64,000 nt of DNA from contig CAKUHB010000001.1 in NCBI GenBank assembly GCA_934655875.1, positions 1 to 64,000 on the forward strand. Direction: 5' to 3'. Within the stretch, counting starts at the first letter, position 1. The number at the start of each line of letters is the position of its first letter. Shown here one piece after another: positions 19,228 to 28,050 of this stretch. The notes under the pieces were generated by a model that made no database searches, was not told the origin of the DNA, and worked only from the letters and a program-made list of their open reading frames with translations. A program made the translations under genes and the position numbers. Origin of the DNA: an uncultured Oscillospiraceae bacterium (lineage in GTDB: Bacteria; Bacillota; Clostridia; Oscillospirales; Oscillospiraceae).

Positions 19228-19296
19228 TTTGCTACCTCCTTAGTTATATATGTTCGGGCTGCGTGCGGAAGCTGCCAGCAGCGTAGAACCAAATGA

Positions 19297-20244
19297 TTAC
19301 AGATCCTTGTTTTCAAGCCCGCAGGGCCACGTGCCGAACGGCCGGGCAATGACCTCGGACACATAGCAGGTGCCCTTGCCGAGCCGGACAATGGACGACG
19401 GGCAGCTGCGGTCGATCGGGCCGTAGAGCTCAATGCGGGAGATCATTCTCTGCCAGCTGTCGCCGCCCGGGTTCGCGATGTTGTGCATGACCAGACGCTC
19501 ACGTGCAGAAACGACATCGCGCGGGCCGATCGTAACAGCTCTGGGCGGAACGGCCCAGACATCGCCGGCCGCGCCCATCGGCGCGAACAGTGCGTTCTCC
19601 AGCAGCGTCATGTGGTGCTGCGTCGTCACGCGGGAGCCGAGCTTCAAAAACTCCTCAAACGAGTCCGCCTGAAACTCCGGCACATCCGGATCGATGAATG
19701 CGATGTGGCCGGGCCAGCCGGTCGCGGAATAGATGATATCTGCGCCGCCGCAGTCTTCGATCTGACGGGAATAGACGCCGTCAGCCTTGTTATCGTTGGT
19801 GAACACGTGCCAGTTTTCCACCGGCGGACGCAGATCCTCGCGAATATTGCCGTAAAAATGCGTCCGAAAGGAATAGCCGAGACTTGCACCGTAGGTCAGG
19901 GGCGCAACATTGCCGTCCTGATCGGCCCACTCGTCCATAGCAAACGCATTGACGTTCCGGCAGCTGACGTTATAGGTATTGAGCATGTTGGCAATGGCCG
20001 AGTATGCGCCGGGCCACTGGTTCGGGAAGATCATGGTCAGCGGCGTATCGTTGACGTCGCTCAGATAGATCCGGTGGAAGCAGTCAATGACCATATGCAG
20101 CAGAGGATCAATGACAACTCTGACGCTGAAGCCGTTTTCATTGGTATATTCCATATCCTCGCGCCGGATATTTCTGCACTTTTCCAGGACGTCACGGTCA
20201 TGTGCGGGCAGCCACGGCGCCGGATCAAATTTGAATGTATTCAT
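19297..20244 (-). CDS. NagB-like glucosamine-6-phosphate isomerase/deaminase family protein
   Basis: 315 residues. NVNAFAMDEWAD (Asp104) matches the NagB general-base region and GWPGHIAFIDP (His180) the His motif. Against classical NagB (NDGHIAFNEP), the Asp before Gly-His is Pro178 and the Glu of the NEP motif is Asp185, so two active-site acids are altered. It may deaminate/isomerise another aminosugar phosphate. First gene of the importer/sialidase operon. The start at 20244 (MNTFKFDP) is chosen for the AAGGCGG site; a longer frame reaches 20313. Confidence 0.75.
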   Translation of the reverse strand: MNTFKFDPAPWLPAHDRDVLEKCRNIRREDMEYTNENGFSVRVVIDPLLHMVIDCFHRIYLSDVNDTPLTMIFPNQWPGAYSAIANMLNTYNVSCRNVNAFAMDEWADQDGNVAPLTYGASLGYSFRTHFYGNIREDLRPPVENWHVFTNDNKADGVYSRQIEDCGGADIIYSATGWPGHIAFIDPDVPEFQADSFEEFLKLGSRVTTQHHMTLLENALFAPMGAAGDVWAVPPRAVTIGPRDVVSARERLVMHNIANPGGDSWQRMISRIELYGPIDRSCPSSIVRLGKGTCYVSEVIARPFGTWPCGLENKDL

Positions 20245-20321
20245 AATTTTCCGCCTTTCTGGATACATCGAAATGTTGGGATGAAGCATAGTGCAATTAT
20301 ACCATGCAAACAAACGAAGTC

Positions 20322-20350
20322 TTTACAAAATAATCTGATATGGTTATAAT
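20322..20350 (+). promoter_or_regulatory. sigma-A promoter for the AraC regulator
   Basis: TTTACA (20322-20327), 17 bp, TATAAT (20345-20350). On the opposite strand a TATAAT at 20296-20301 could serve the NagB-like operon, without a good -35, as expected for an activator-dependent promoter. Confidence 0.7.
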
Positions 20351-20418
20351 AATATACAGTTTTTATAAGTGCACGGCTCTGCCGGACCGGATGTGTCCAG
20401 CCGGGCGAGGGGGACTGT

Positions 20419-21300
20419 ATGGAGAAATATACATTTCATAATTATACAATGTCGCAGCTGCTGCATATCCGGAAGCTGTCCACCGCACATTATCTGCCTT
20501 CGCTGCAGCAGTATAACACACCGATGCACCGGCACGCGGCGTGGGAGTTTGTCTTCTGCGTCAAGGGGCATGTCAGCGCATATCAGGGAACAGACCGGAA
20601 GGTTCTCAAGGCCAACCAGATCGTCATGATCCCGCCCAACGCCATGCACTGCGTCAAGGTCGACGGCGCAAACACGACGCTGGTCATTATTTCATTTTCC
20701 TGCGAGGACGACTGCATCAAGCTGTTACAGAACCGGGTTCTGCATGTGGATAATTCGCAGAAGCAGATCCTACAGATCATCGTCAATGAACTGGGCAACG
20801 CATTTGAGCTGGAGGACGGAAAGCTCCTGCTCGGCAGCTTTCACCCCAGCGCCAACCCGCCGCTCGGCGCCGAGCAGATGATCACCTGCTATATGGAGGC
20901 GCTTCTGATCAGTCTTCTGCGCAGCGCGACAGAGAAGGAAGCGCATGCGTGGAGCCCGGGGCAGCTGGAGCGCGCACTGGAAAACCGGATCGTGAGCGAG
21001 GTAAAGGCTTGCATTGACGCGAACCTGACGGAAAAGCTGACGCTGGACAGCATTGCAGAGCGGATCCATTACAGCCGGTCGCATATTGCATCGCAGTTCC
21101 GCAAGGCTGCAGGAACAACTGTTGCACAGTATATCGCAAAGCGCCGTCTGGAGGAAGCGGAAAAATATCTCAGGAGCGAAAAATATACGATCTCACAAAT
21201 TGCGGAGCTGCTGAATTATTCTTCTGTGCAGTATTTTTCAAAATGCTTCAAGGATGAATACGGCTGCAGCCCGTCCACATATAACAAGCTCGGCCTGTAG
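20419..21300 (+). CDS. AraC-family transcriptional regulator
   Basis: 293 residues. N-terminal cupin sensor domain (MHRHAAWEFVFCVKGH at about 36-52) and C-terminal double helix-turn-helix from about residue 195 (LTLDSIAERIHYSRSHIASQFRK, then ISQIAELLNYSSVQYFSKCFK). It is divergent from the NagB-like/importer/sialidase operon and probably activates it when the sugar is present. GAGGGGG is upstream of the start. Confidence 0.9.
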   Translation: MEKYTFHNYTMSQLLHIRKLSTAHYLPSLQQYNTPMHRHAAWEFVFCVKGHVSAYQGTDRKVLKANQIVMIPPNAMHCVKVDGANTTLVIISFSCEDDCIKLLQNRVLHVDNSQKQILQIIVNELGNAFELEDGKLLLGSFHPSANPPLGAEQMITCYMEALLISLLRSATEKEAHAWSPGQLERALENRIVSEVKACIDANLTEKLTLDSIAERIHYSRSHIASQFRKAAGTTVAQYIAKRRLEEAEKYLRSEKYTISQIAELLNYSSVQYFSKCFKDEYGCSPSTYNKLGL

Positions 21301-21331
21301 TGTCAGCTGGCACCAGTGCCGAAGCCTAAAA

Positions 21332-21379
21332 CAGAACCGCCGGCTGTGCCCGATCTCATCCAGGCAGCCGGCGGTTCTG
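21332..21379 (+). terminator. Terminator after the AraC gene
   Basis: 15-bp perfect arms (21332-21346 and 21365-21379) followed by GTTTTT. Confidence 0.8.
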
Positions 21380-21650
21380 GTTTTTAGGATGTTCTTTTCA
21401 GACGGCAGGAGACACAGATGTCTCCTCAGCGTGTCGAAAAAGTTTTTTCGCCCCGCTGAGACAGTTTTTCGAACTTTGAAAAAGTTCGAAAAACTGGTTG
21501 ATTGAACGCGAAGGGGGCTCTTTGCCCCCTTCACTCTTCCCCTGCTGCTCTGTCATCCAGCTCCTTTTCATAGTTTTTTGACAGTCTGGTCTCCTGACGG
21601 TTTTTTCGTGCAGCTTCTCGCCGCCTGCGGACAGGCGGCGAGAAGCTGCA
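21380..21650. other. Gene-free, heavily structured intergenic stretch
   Basis: No gene is seen. It holds a 7-bp hairpin near 21408-21427, a 16-bp AT-rich hairpin at 21462-21496 (3-base loop), a terminator-like 9-bp hairpin at 21510-21532, and a perfect 17-bp hairpin with 4-base loop at 21611-21648 whose core resembles the second arm of repeat copies B and C. A CTCAGC/GCTGAG pair encloses a GTCGAAAAAG segment (21425-21460). It may be a decayed mobile repeat. Confidence 0.5.
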
Positions 21651-21705
21651 TGTTATGATTTTGACTGCTTTTCTCATAGATAATGACCGAATCATCCGAC
21701 TTCCA

Positions 21706-21734
21706 TTGACGCGCCGATTGCTGTGGCCTATTGT
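21706..21734 (+). promoter_or_regulatory. Candidate promoter for the kinase operon
   Basis: TTGACG (21706-21711), 17 bp, TATTGT (21729-21734). The -10 is weak; it is the best match in the gap. Confidence 0.4.
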
Positions 21735-21788
21735 GTACATAAGATATAAGGAAAGGACGCCGGTCTTCCGGCCCGGACATACGATCCT

Positions 21789-23297
21789 ATGGAGCAGTAT
21801 TTACTCGGTATCGACATTGGCACCACGGGCGCCAAAGCCCTGCTGTTTTCAACCAGCGGAGCGTTTCTTGCGCAGGCCTATGCCGCCTATCCGCTGTCCA
21901 CACCGCAGCTTGGCTGGCAGGAACAGCGCGCGGAGGACTGGTGGGACGCCGTCGTGCAGACCGTCCGTTCTGTCTGCGGCGATCCGGCCGTTGCACGTAA
22001 TGTCATCAGCATTTCACTTTCCACACAGGGCGGCACGTTTGTGCCGGTCGATGCGCATGGACATGCGCTGCGTCCGGCAATCGTCTGGAGCGACAGCCGC
22101 ACGCAGCAGGAGCGGGCCGCATTCCTGCGTGAGGTCGGCCCTGCGGAGACCATGTATCAGAAAACCGGCTGGCCGCTGGGGCTGGCGCTTCTGGCGCAGG
22201 ATATCCGCTGGATGCGTACCCATGAGCCGGAATTGTTCTCCAAAACAGCGTTGTTTCTCTCTGTTCCCAGCTTCCTTTCCTATCGTATGACCGGGATCGC
22301 GGCGTGCGACCTTTCCAATGCCGGGATCGACCAGCTCTGCGACGTGCGGAAGGGATGCTATGACGAGCAGCTGCTGCAATTTGCCGGTGTTCGTGCGTCG
22401 CAGCTGCCGGTCCTTGTCCGCTCCGGCGAGCCGATCGGCCATCTGACGCCTGCGGCTGCAAAGATACTCGGGCTTGAGACCGGATGCGTGCTGATCGCAG
22501 GCGCGCACGACCAATACGCCGCCGCGCTTGGCGCCGGTATGACACACGACGGCGACATCCTGCTCGGCTCCGGCACCTGCTGGGTCGTTACCATGCTCCG
22601 CAGCTGCCCCGATTTTTCCTCCGGCCTTGCGCAGTCCGTCTCGGCTGTGCCCGGATTGTGGGGGACGCTGCTCTCGCTTCCGACTGGCGGCGTCTGCCTG
22701 GATTGGCTGCGCCGCAATATCGCGCGCGGAGAATCCGGCGATCCGCTGTCCTATGAGACGCTCAATCGGGAGATCGCGCTTCGCCGGGCCGGCACGGACG
22801 GATTGTTTTTTGTCCCGTTCCAGGCGCATGCAGGCGGGCAGGCTTTTACACGGGCTTCCTGGATTGGAATGGATCTGTCCCACGACCGGTTCCATCTGGC
22901 ACGCGCGGTTATGGAGGGCGTTGCGTTCCAGATCCGCTGGATGCTGGAGGATTTCCCGCGGGTTGCCGCGGACAGCCCCCTGAAGCTGACCGGCGGCGCT
23001 TCCAAAAGCGCCGTATGGAGTCAGATCGTCACAGACGTCATCGGCGCGCCGGTCTGCATTCCTGCGCTGGCAGATCTCGCCTGCGTGGGTGCGGCTGCAC
23101 TGGCCGGTACAGGCGCCGGCATTTATCCCGACACTGCCGCCGCGCATGCCGCGCTGGCCATCCGCGAGCGTATCATTCGGCCCTCGCCCGATGCCGCGGC
23201 ATGTCAGGCGGCATATGAAGCATACAAGACCAGCGTGCTCGCGCTGGCAGCCGCCTGCCGGCATACATCCGCAGACAGCATGAAAGGAGTTTTTTAA
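21789..23297 (+). CDS. FGGY-family carbohydrate kinase
   Basis: 502 residues with both FGGY halves: LGIDIGTTGAKALLF at about 6-20 and LLGSGTCWVV, then LTGGASKSAVWSQIVTDVIGAPV near 400. Closest in style to xylulokinase-like sugar kinases; the substrate cannot be told. Neighbouring genes (1 bp to the amidohydrolase, then a TIM-like isomerase) suggest it phosphorylates a ketose or polyol that the isomerase then handles. The ribosome-binding site is weak. Confidence 0.85.
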   Translation: MEQYLLGIDIGTTGAKALLFSTSGAFLAQAYAAYPLSTPQLGWQEQRAEDWWDAVVQTVRSVCGDPAVARNVISISLSTQGGTFVPVDAHGHALRPAIVWSDSRTQQERAAFLREVGPAETMYQKTGWPLGLALLAQDIRWMRTHEPELFSKTALFLSVPSFLSYRMTGIAACDLSNAGIDQLCDVRKGCYDEQLLQFAGVRASQLPVLVRSGEPIGHLTPAAAKILGLETGCVLIAGAHDQYAAALGAGMTHDGDILLGSGTCWVVTMLRSCPDFSSGLAQSVSAVPGLWGTLLSLPTGGVCLDWLRRNIARGESGDPLSYETLNREIALRRAGTDGLFFVPFQAHAGGQAFTRASWIGMDLSHDRFHLARAVMEGVAFQIRWMLEDFPRVAADSPLKLTGGASKSAVWSQIVTDVIGAPVCIPALADLACVGAAALAGTGAGIYPDTAAAHAALAIRERIIRPSPDAAACQAAYEAYKTSVLALAAACRHTSADSMKGVF

Positions 23298-24356
23298 ATG
23301 GCACTGTTTGAAGTAAAACCGTATGACAGAGAAGTCTATGAGAAGGAGCTGAAGGACTTCCTGCCGCAGAAGATCATTGACATCCATACCCACATCTGGC
23401 TGGACAAGTATATCGACTACGAACCGCTGGCGCCGGGCGAGACGACGCGCATTGCAACCTGGCCGACGCTGGTCGCGCTGGACGATTCCATTGAGGATCT
23501 TCAGGAGACCTATCGCCTGCTGCTGCCCGGCAAGGACGTAACGCCGCTCATGTTTACGAGCAAGGGCGGCTGGGATAAAAACAATGCCTATGTCGCAGAA
23601 GCTGCAAAAAAGACCGGGTATCCCGCTCTCTACTTCAGCCTTCCGGAGCAGTCGCCGGAAGAGGTGGAACGGCAGATCCGGAAGGGCGGCTTCCTTGGCA
23701 TCAAATCCTATCTGAGTTTGTCCCCCAAGTATATTCCGGAGAATGAGATCCGCATTTTTGACTTTTTCCCGAAGGCCCAGCTGAAAAAGATGGACGAGCT
23801 TGGCGCCATTGTCATGCTGCATATCCCGCGCAGCGGCCGGCTGAAGGATCCGGTCAATCTTGCGCAGATTCTGGAGATCAAGCAGGAGTTTCCGAATGTC
23901 CGTCTCATCATCGCGCATATTGGCCGCGCCTATACCAAATGGGATATCGGCAACGCATTTGACGTGCTTTCCGCCGTGCCGGATCTCATGTACGATTTCA
24001 CTGCCAACTGCTGCGAATACGCCATCACAGAGGTGCTGCGCCATGCTGGCCCCAAGCATCTGATGTTCGGCTCGGATATGCCGATTCTCCGGATGCGGAC
24101 GCACCGCATCGAGGAAAACGGAACCTACATCAATCTTGTGCCGCCCGGACTCTACGGCGACCCGAAGCAGGATCCGCACCTGCGCGAGGTCTCCGAAGAG
24201 GAAGCCAGGCACATTACGTTCTTCCTGTATGAGGAGCTTCTGGCCTTTAAGCGCGCCTGCGCGGCGCTTGGGCTGACCCGGCAGGACGTTGAGGACGTAA
24301 TGTACAACAACGCACGGGAAATGATTGAGGGCGCACACAAGTCTATTTACGGATGA
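23298..24356 (+). CDS. Amidohydrolase-2 family metal-dependent hydrolase
   Basis: 352 residues, TIM-barrel amidohydrolase: metal-binding DIHTHIW near residue 28, VMLHIPRSG, IIAHIGRAY and FGSDMP near 254. The family includes decarboxylases and lactonases. Fused closely (no gap) to the kinase gene with GGAG 11 bases upstream of the ATG. A lactone or acid intermediate of the same pathway is the probable substrate, by inference. Confidence 0.8.
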   Translation: MALFEVKPYDREVYEKELKDFLPQKIIDIHTHIWLDKYIDYEPLAPGETTRIATWPTLVALDDSIEDLQETYRLLLPGKDVTPLMFTSKGGWDKNNAYVAEAAKKTGYPALYFSLPEQSPEEVERQIRKGGFLGIKSYLSLSPKYIPENEIRIFDFFPKAQLKKMDELGAIVMLHIPRSGRLKDPVNLAQILEIKQEFPNVRLIIAHIGRAYTKWDIGNAFDVLSAVPDLMYDFTANCCEYAITEVLRHAGPKHLMFGSDMPILRMRTHRIEENGTYINLVPPGLYGDPKQDPHLREVSEEEARHITFFLYEELLAFKRACAALGLTRQDVEDVMYNNAREMIEGAHKSIYG

Positions 24357-24554
24357 CCCGGAGCAGCTGCAAGAGGATGCACCGCACAGAAATCGCGCAG
24401 GCTGGCGATTGTTCCGTCCTGCCTGCCTGAAAAACGAGCTGGCGCTTGGCATTCTGGCCGGTTCTGGCAGCATTCGCAGCTTTCTGCGGCAGCTATCGTC
24501 CTGCCCGGGATCCGATAAAAATTGATAATTGTTAGAAGAAAGGACACTCCAACT

Positions 24555-25262
24555 ATGAAACCCATCATCCGGACGCCGTATTTTGAAGTCGGAACAAAAA
24601 ACTATGTATACGGCGATCAGCTTTTGGAATACGCCATTGCTGCGGACAAAGCCGCCGAGAAGTACGACATTGACGTCCTGTTCATCTGCCCGGCACTGGA
24701 GGTCCGCCGCGTGGCGGAAAACACGAAGCACCTGTTCGTGCTGGCGACGTACATGGACACGCTCCGCCCCGGCAGAGGGTGCGCGGATATTCTGCCGGAG
24801 GGGCTGAAGGCCGCCGGTGCGGTCGGCGTGATGATCAACCACTGCGAAAAGCCCATGAGCCTGCCGCAGATGAAAAAGACCATCGACCGCGCGCGGGAGC
24901 TGGACTTCCTCGTCTTCGCCTGCGCCGATACGCTGGATGAAGCCAAGGCCATCGCCCAGCTGCACCCCGACATCATCAACCCCGAGCCCTCCGAGATCAT
25001 CGGCGGCGGCAAGGGCGCGAGCCCCATGGCATACGTCCGGGATTCCATCAAGGTCATCAAGGAGATCGACCCCAACATCATGGTCGAGCAGGCCGCCGGC
25101 ATCACCTGCGGGCAGGAGGTCTATGACTTCATCATGGCAGGCTCGGAAGCTGCGGGCGCAGCCTCCGGCATCATGAACGCCGCAGACCCCATCGCCATGA
25201 TCGACGAAATGATCGCCGCCACGCGCCGCGCGGCCGACGATCTGAAAAAACAGGAGGGCTGA
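24555..25262 (+). CDS. Triosephosphate isomerase-like protein
   Basis: 235 residues, short archaeal-like TIM. Catalytic counterparts are visible: Lys15 (VGTKNY), His96 (INHCEK) and Glu144 (INPEPSEIIGGGK), plus phosphate-loop-like GSEAAGAASG. It is too divergent to be the housekeeping TpiA, and in this operon it probably isomerises the phosphorylated product of the FGGY kinase; TIM homologues acting on tetrulose phosphates are known in erythritol/threitol pathways. AGAAAGGA lies 11 bases before the ATG. The 198-bp gap before it shows no gene. Confidence 0.75.
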   Translation: MKPIIRTPYFEVGTKNYVYGDQLLEYAIAADKAAEKYDIDVLFICPALEVRRVAENTKHLFVLATYMDTLRPGRGCADILPEGLKAAGAVGVMINHCEKPMSLPQMKKTIDRARELDFLVFACADTLDEAKAIAQLHPDIINPEPSEIIGGGKGASPMAYVRDSIKVIKEIDPNIMVEQAAGITCGQEVYDFIMAGSEAAGAASGIMNAADPIAMIDEMIAATRRAADDLKKQEG

Positions 25263-25263
25263 T

Positions 25264-25758
25264 ATGGTTTACAGAGAGAGCTTGAAGCTCCAGTCGCGTG
25301 ACCGCGCGGTCTCGTTCCACGATGTGACCGAGCAGGTCAAGGAGATCGCCGCGAAGTCCGGCATGAAAAACGGCATCTGCGTCGTCTATTCGCACCACAC
25401 CACCTGCTCTGTCATCACGCAGGAATGCGCGTTCGATATGTCCATGACGGGTCTGGAGACACTGCAGCAGGATCTGGTCAACGTCTTTGAGGAGTGGATT
25501 CCCACCTGCCGGTATGAGGGCATGTATCTGCATCCCGGCAGAAAGGCGCTGGACTTCGCCGAGTCCGTCGGCGAAGACAATTTTGGCTGCCATAATACCG
25601 ACGCGCACCTGCGCTCGTCCATCATCGGCCGGAACGTCACCATCGTGATGGAGGACGGCGAACTGGATCTCGGTGAGTTTGGCCGCATCCACTTCATCGA
25701 CTGGGACCAGACCCGCGCACGCAAGCGCACCGTGCAGGTCATGCTGATCGGCGAATAA
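25264..25758 (+). CDS. YjbQ/UPF0047 family protein
   Basis: 164 residues. SHHTTCSVITQE and NTDAHLRSSIIG are the signature motifs of the YjbQ family, a small trimeric fold for which a weak thiamine-phosphate synthase activity is reported but whose true role is open. It starts 1 bp after the TIM-like gene and ends the operon. Confidence 0.85.
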   Translation: MVYRESLKLQSRDRAVSFHDVTEQVKEIAAKSGMKNGICVVYSHHTTCSVITQECAFDMSMTGLETLQQDLVNVFEEWIPTCRYEGMYLHPGRKALDFAESVGEDNFGCHNTDAHLRSSIIGRNVTIVMEDGELDLGEFGRIHFIDWDQTRARKRTVQVMLIGE

Positions 25759-25797
25759 ATACAGAAATAAGGGGTATAACGAAATAACCCGATCGAC

Positions 25798-25824
25798 AAA
25801 ACCGCCGGCTTAGCCGGCGGTTTT
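25798..25824. terminator. Bidirectional terminator between yjbQ and the sirtuin gene
   Basis: AAAACCGCCGGC arm, TTA loop and the complementary arm ending in TTTT; A-run on one side and T-run on the other make it work for both converging operons. Confidence 0.85.
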
Positions 25825-25836
25825 GATGTTTCCGCT

Positions 25837-26724
25837 CTATTTCTGTGAAGCGGGGTGCTTTATTTGCCGAAGGATCGTGCCGATATCCGCCTGGATGCAG
25901 ATGGCCTGCGGCTCGATCTCCTGCGGGCAGGCCGCCTGTCCCTGATTGATGCAGGCGTACACGGCGTTCGGGTTTCTGGCCGTCATCTGCCAGAAGGGAT
26001 ACTTGATAATGCCGGGCGTATTATAGCCGACGCCCAGCTCCAGAAAGAGCAGATTCTGCCCTTTCCGGGTACGGAGAAAATTTTCATACCGCTCCGCCGC
26101 CCGGTGCCAGCCCTCGTCCTCCACGAAGGTATCATCGCTGCGGAGATTCATGGTCAGGGGTTTGCCGCAGTGGGGACAGACCGGAAGAAGTGCAGTCGGA
26201 ATGGCCATATTCTCCTGCCGCTCAACCATTTCGCGGATCACGGCTTCATTATCAAAGGTTTCCTGCCGGCACGGTTCGCTGCACTGAAAAAGGCCGTAAT
26301 CCCCCTGCGTGTAAAACAGCTGCTTCTTGTCAAAGCCAGCCTTCTGAAAGCAGTGATCAACATTTGTGGTAATAACAAAGTAGTCCTTGTCAGCCACCAG
26401 CTCCAAAAGCTCCGCATAGACCGGCTCCGGCGTGTCCTGATAGCGGTTGATGAAGATATACCGGCTCCAATACGCCCAGAACACTTCCTGCGTGGGAAAC
26501 GGATAAAAGCCGCCGCTGTACATATCGTGAATGCCGTATTTCTGCGCAAAGTCGGAGAAGTGCCGTTCGAACCGCTCGCCGGTGTAGGCAAAGCCTGCCG
26601 CTGTCGACAGCCCGGAGCCGGCCCCGATCACAATGGCATCGCAAGCTTGTAACGCTGTCCGCAGCTGCTCGATCTGCTCAGAGCAGCTTTTCGTAGATGG
26701 CCTTGTCCAGATCCTTGAAAACAT
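25837..26724 (-). CDS. Class M sirtuin (SirTM-type ADP-ribosyltransferase)
   Basis: 295 residues. NAD-binding GAGSGLS (34-40), TTNVDH (119-124), zinc-site cysteines at 148, 152, 183 and 186. At the position of the deacetylase catalytic His (HG in ordinary sirtuins) it has Gln140-Gly141 (FYTQGDYG), as I recall for class M sirtuins that ADP-ribosylate proteins, for example lipoylated GcvH-L in staphylococci and streptococci. Its gene overlaps the macrodomain gene by 47 bp; AAGGTGAT precedes the ATG at 26724 and no other start codon fits. Last gene of the operon. Confidence 0.85.
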   Translation of the reverse strand: MFSRIWTRPSTKSCSEQIEQLRTALQACDAIVIGAGSGLSTAAGFAYTGERFERHFSDFAQKYGIHDMYSGGFYPFPTQEVFWAYWSRYIFINRYQDTPEPVYAELLELVADKDYFVITTNVDHCFQKAGFDKKQLFYTQGDYGLFQCSEPCRQETFDNEAVIREMVERQENMAIPTALLPVCPHCGKPLTMNLRSDDTFVEDEGWHRAAERYENFLRTRKGQNLLFLELGVGYNTPGIIKYPFWQMTARNPNAVYACINQGQAACPQEIEPQAICIQADIGTILRQIKHPASQK

Positions 26725-27448
26725 TGAAGATCACCTTCCTGACGCTGGTCTGTCTGGTCATAAACGCTTTGACCGTCCGAACCGCAATTTCTGCCGCAAG
26801 TTCGTTTGGGAAGTGGAACTCTCCCGTGGAAATGCAGCAGAACGCCACGCTTTCCAGTCCGTTCTCCGCCGCCAGCTCCAGACAGGAGCGGTAGCAGGAC
26901 GCAAGCAGCTTCTCGTCCTGCTTCGTCACCTGCCCATTGATGATGGGCCCGACCGTGTGCAGCACATAGCGGCAGGGCAGATTGAATGCCGGCGTGATTT
27001 TTGCCTGCCCGGTCGGTTCCGGATGGCCCTGCTGCTCCATCAGCGCTTTGCAGGCCAGCCGCAGCTCCACGCCCGCATAGGTGTGGATGGCGTTATCGAT
27101 GCAGCGGTGGTTCGGAATATAGCAGCCGGTCATACCGGAATTGGCAGCATTGACAATGGCATCACACTTGAGCGTGGTAATGTCGCCCTGCCAGAGATAC
27201 AGCCCCGGCTGCATGGGCGTCAGCCCGGCCACATCGGTAACGCCCTTTTCCGCAGTCTCGCCTTGCAGATATGCGTCCTGCACGCGCAGAAACTCTGCAC
27301 CGATCCGCCGCGGCCTGCGGACGTTCATCAGCCCGCGGAGTAAAATTTTCTGCCGCTCGGAATCTGCCGGGATCATCTGCTTCTGGCAGGAGGGGCGTTC
27401 GTCCAGAAGCGCTTGTATGAGAAACCGTCTCTTTTCGCTCTGATTCAT
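26678..27448 (-). CDS. Zinc-type macrodomain protein (ADP-ribosylhydrolase)
   Basis: 256 residues. A helical N-terminal part (1-75) precedes a macrodomain: QGDITTLKCDAIVNAAN (87-103), then GCYIPNHRCIDNAIH with Cys109, His114 and Cys116, the zinc ligands of the Zn-Macro group, and TVGPI. Zn-Macros in SirTM operons remove the ADP-ribose the sirtuin adds. Its ATG overlaps the stop of the flavoprotein gene (ATGA). Confidence 0.85.
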   Translation of the reverse strand: MNQSEKRRFLIQALLDERPSCQKQMIPADSERQKILLRGLMNVRRPRRIGAEFLRVQDAYLQGETAEKGVTDVAGLTPMQPGLYLWQGDITTLKCDAIVNAANSGMTGCYIPNHRCIDNAIHTYAGVELRLACKALMEQQGHPEPTGQAKITPAFNLPCRYVLHTVGPIINGQVTKQDEKLLASCYRSCLELAAENGLESVAFCCISTGEFHFPNELAAEIAVRTVKAFMTRQTSVRKVIFNVFKDLDKAIYEKLL

Positions 27449-28050
27449 AGCTTTTCCACCGCCTTTACAGGACAATTTTCATAGCACGCGCCGCAATGCA
27501 GGCAATGCTCCGGCTGGATGGCGTATCGCTCGCCAAGGACAATGCAGCGCTGCGGGCAGTGCTCCAGACAGATACCGCAGCCGATGCAGGCGTCGGTGAT
27601 GCGGTAGCCCTTCTCCTTCGCCTGTTCCTGTCCCACGGTATAAGTCTCCCGAAAAATCGGTTTCACGCCCAAGTTGAAGTATTCGATGGTAAAATCCTTC
27701 AATTCAAAAATGATGCCGATATTCCGGGTCTCGCCGGGATAAACATTGGTTAAATACGGCTGTTCTGCAAAGATCGTGTTGATCATCTTCTCCTGCGCCT
27801 CCGCGGGGACGGCTCTGCCGGACAGACGGATCATCTCCTTAAACCGGGTGTAGGCAAGTATTTGCACCCTCCCATCGGACAGCAGCTCGTCGCAGAATGC
27901 CTTGCCCCGTGCGGTGAAGAAAGAAAGCGCATCCGGCTCATAATGAATGGCACTGATGCAGCGGATTTGCGGTGCGCCGTTTTTATCCACGGTGGCAAAC
28001 GACAGCACGCCGCAGAGCTTCAGCTTTTGCAGGCAGGTCTCAGCATTCAT
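27445..28050 (-). CDS. PNPOx-like flavoprotein fused to a 2[4Fe-4S] ferredoxin domain
   Basis: 201 residues. Residues 1-130 are a pyridoxamine-phosphate-oxidase-like split barrel (GVLSFATVDKNGAPQIR), normally binding FMN. Residues 155-193 hold two clusters: CIGCGICLEHC (Cys155, 158, 161, 165) and CLHCGACYENC (Cys183, 186, 189, 193). It is likely a small electron carrier or reductase. GGAGGTG upstream. Coupling through ATGA to both neighbours places it firmly in the peptide/macrodomain operon. Confidence 0.85.
   Translation of the reverse strand: MNAETCLQKLKLCGVLSFATVDKNGAPQIRCISAIHYEPDALSFFTARGKAFCDELLSDGRVQILAYTRFKEMIRLSGRAVPAEAQEKMINTIFAEQPYLTNVYPGETRNIGIIFELKDFTIEYFNLGVKPIFRETYTVGQEQAKEKGYRITDACIGCGICLEHCPQRCIVLGERYAIQPEHCLHCGACYENCPVKAVEKL

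Noticed and set aside
17722..19296. A 524-codon + strand frame opposite the binding-protein gene
   Set aside because: Antisense shadow rich in Val/Gly/Asp; no start signal.
22014..24965. A minus-strand open frame of 983 codons opposite the kinase, amidohydrolase and TIM-like genes
   Set aside because: It has no recognisable domain, no ribosome-binding site, and is explained by high GC at third codon positions of three convincing + strand genes.
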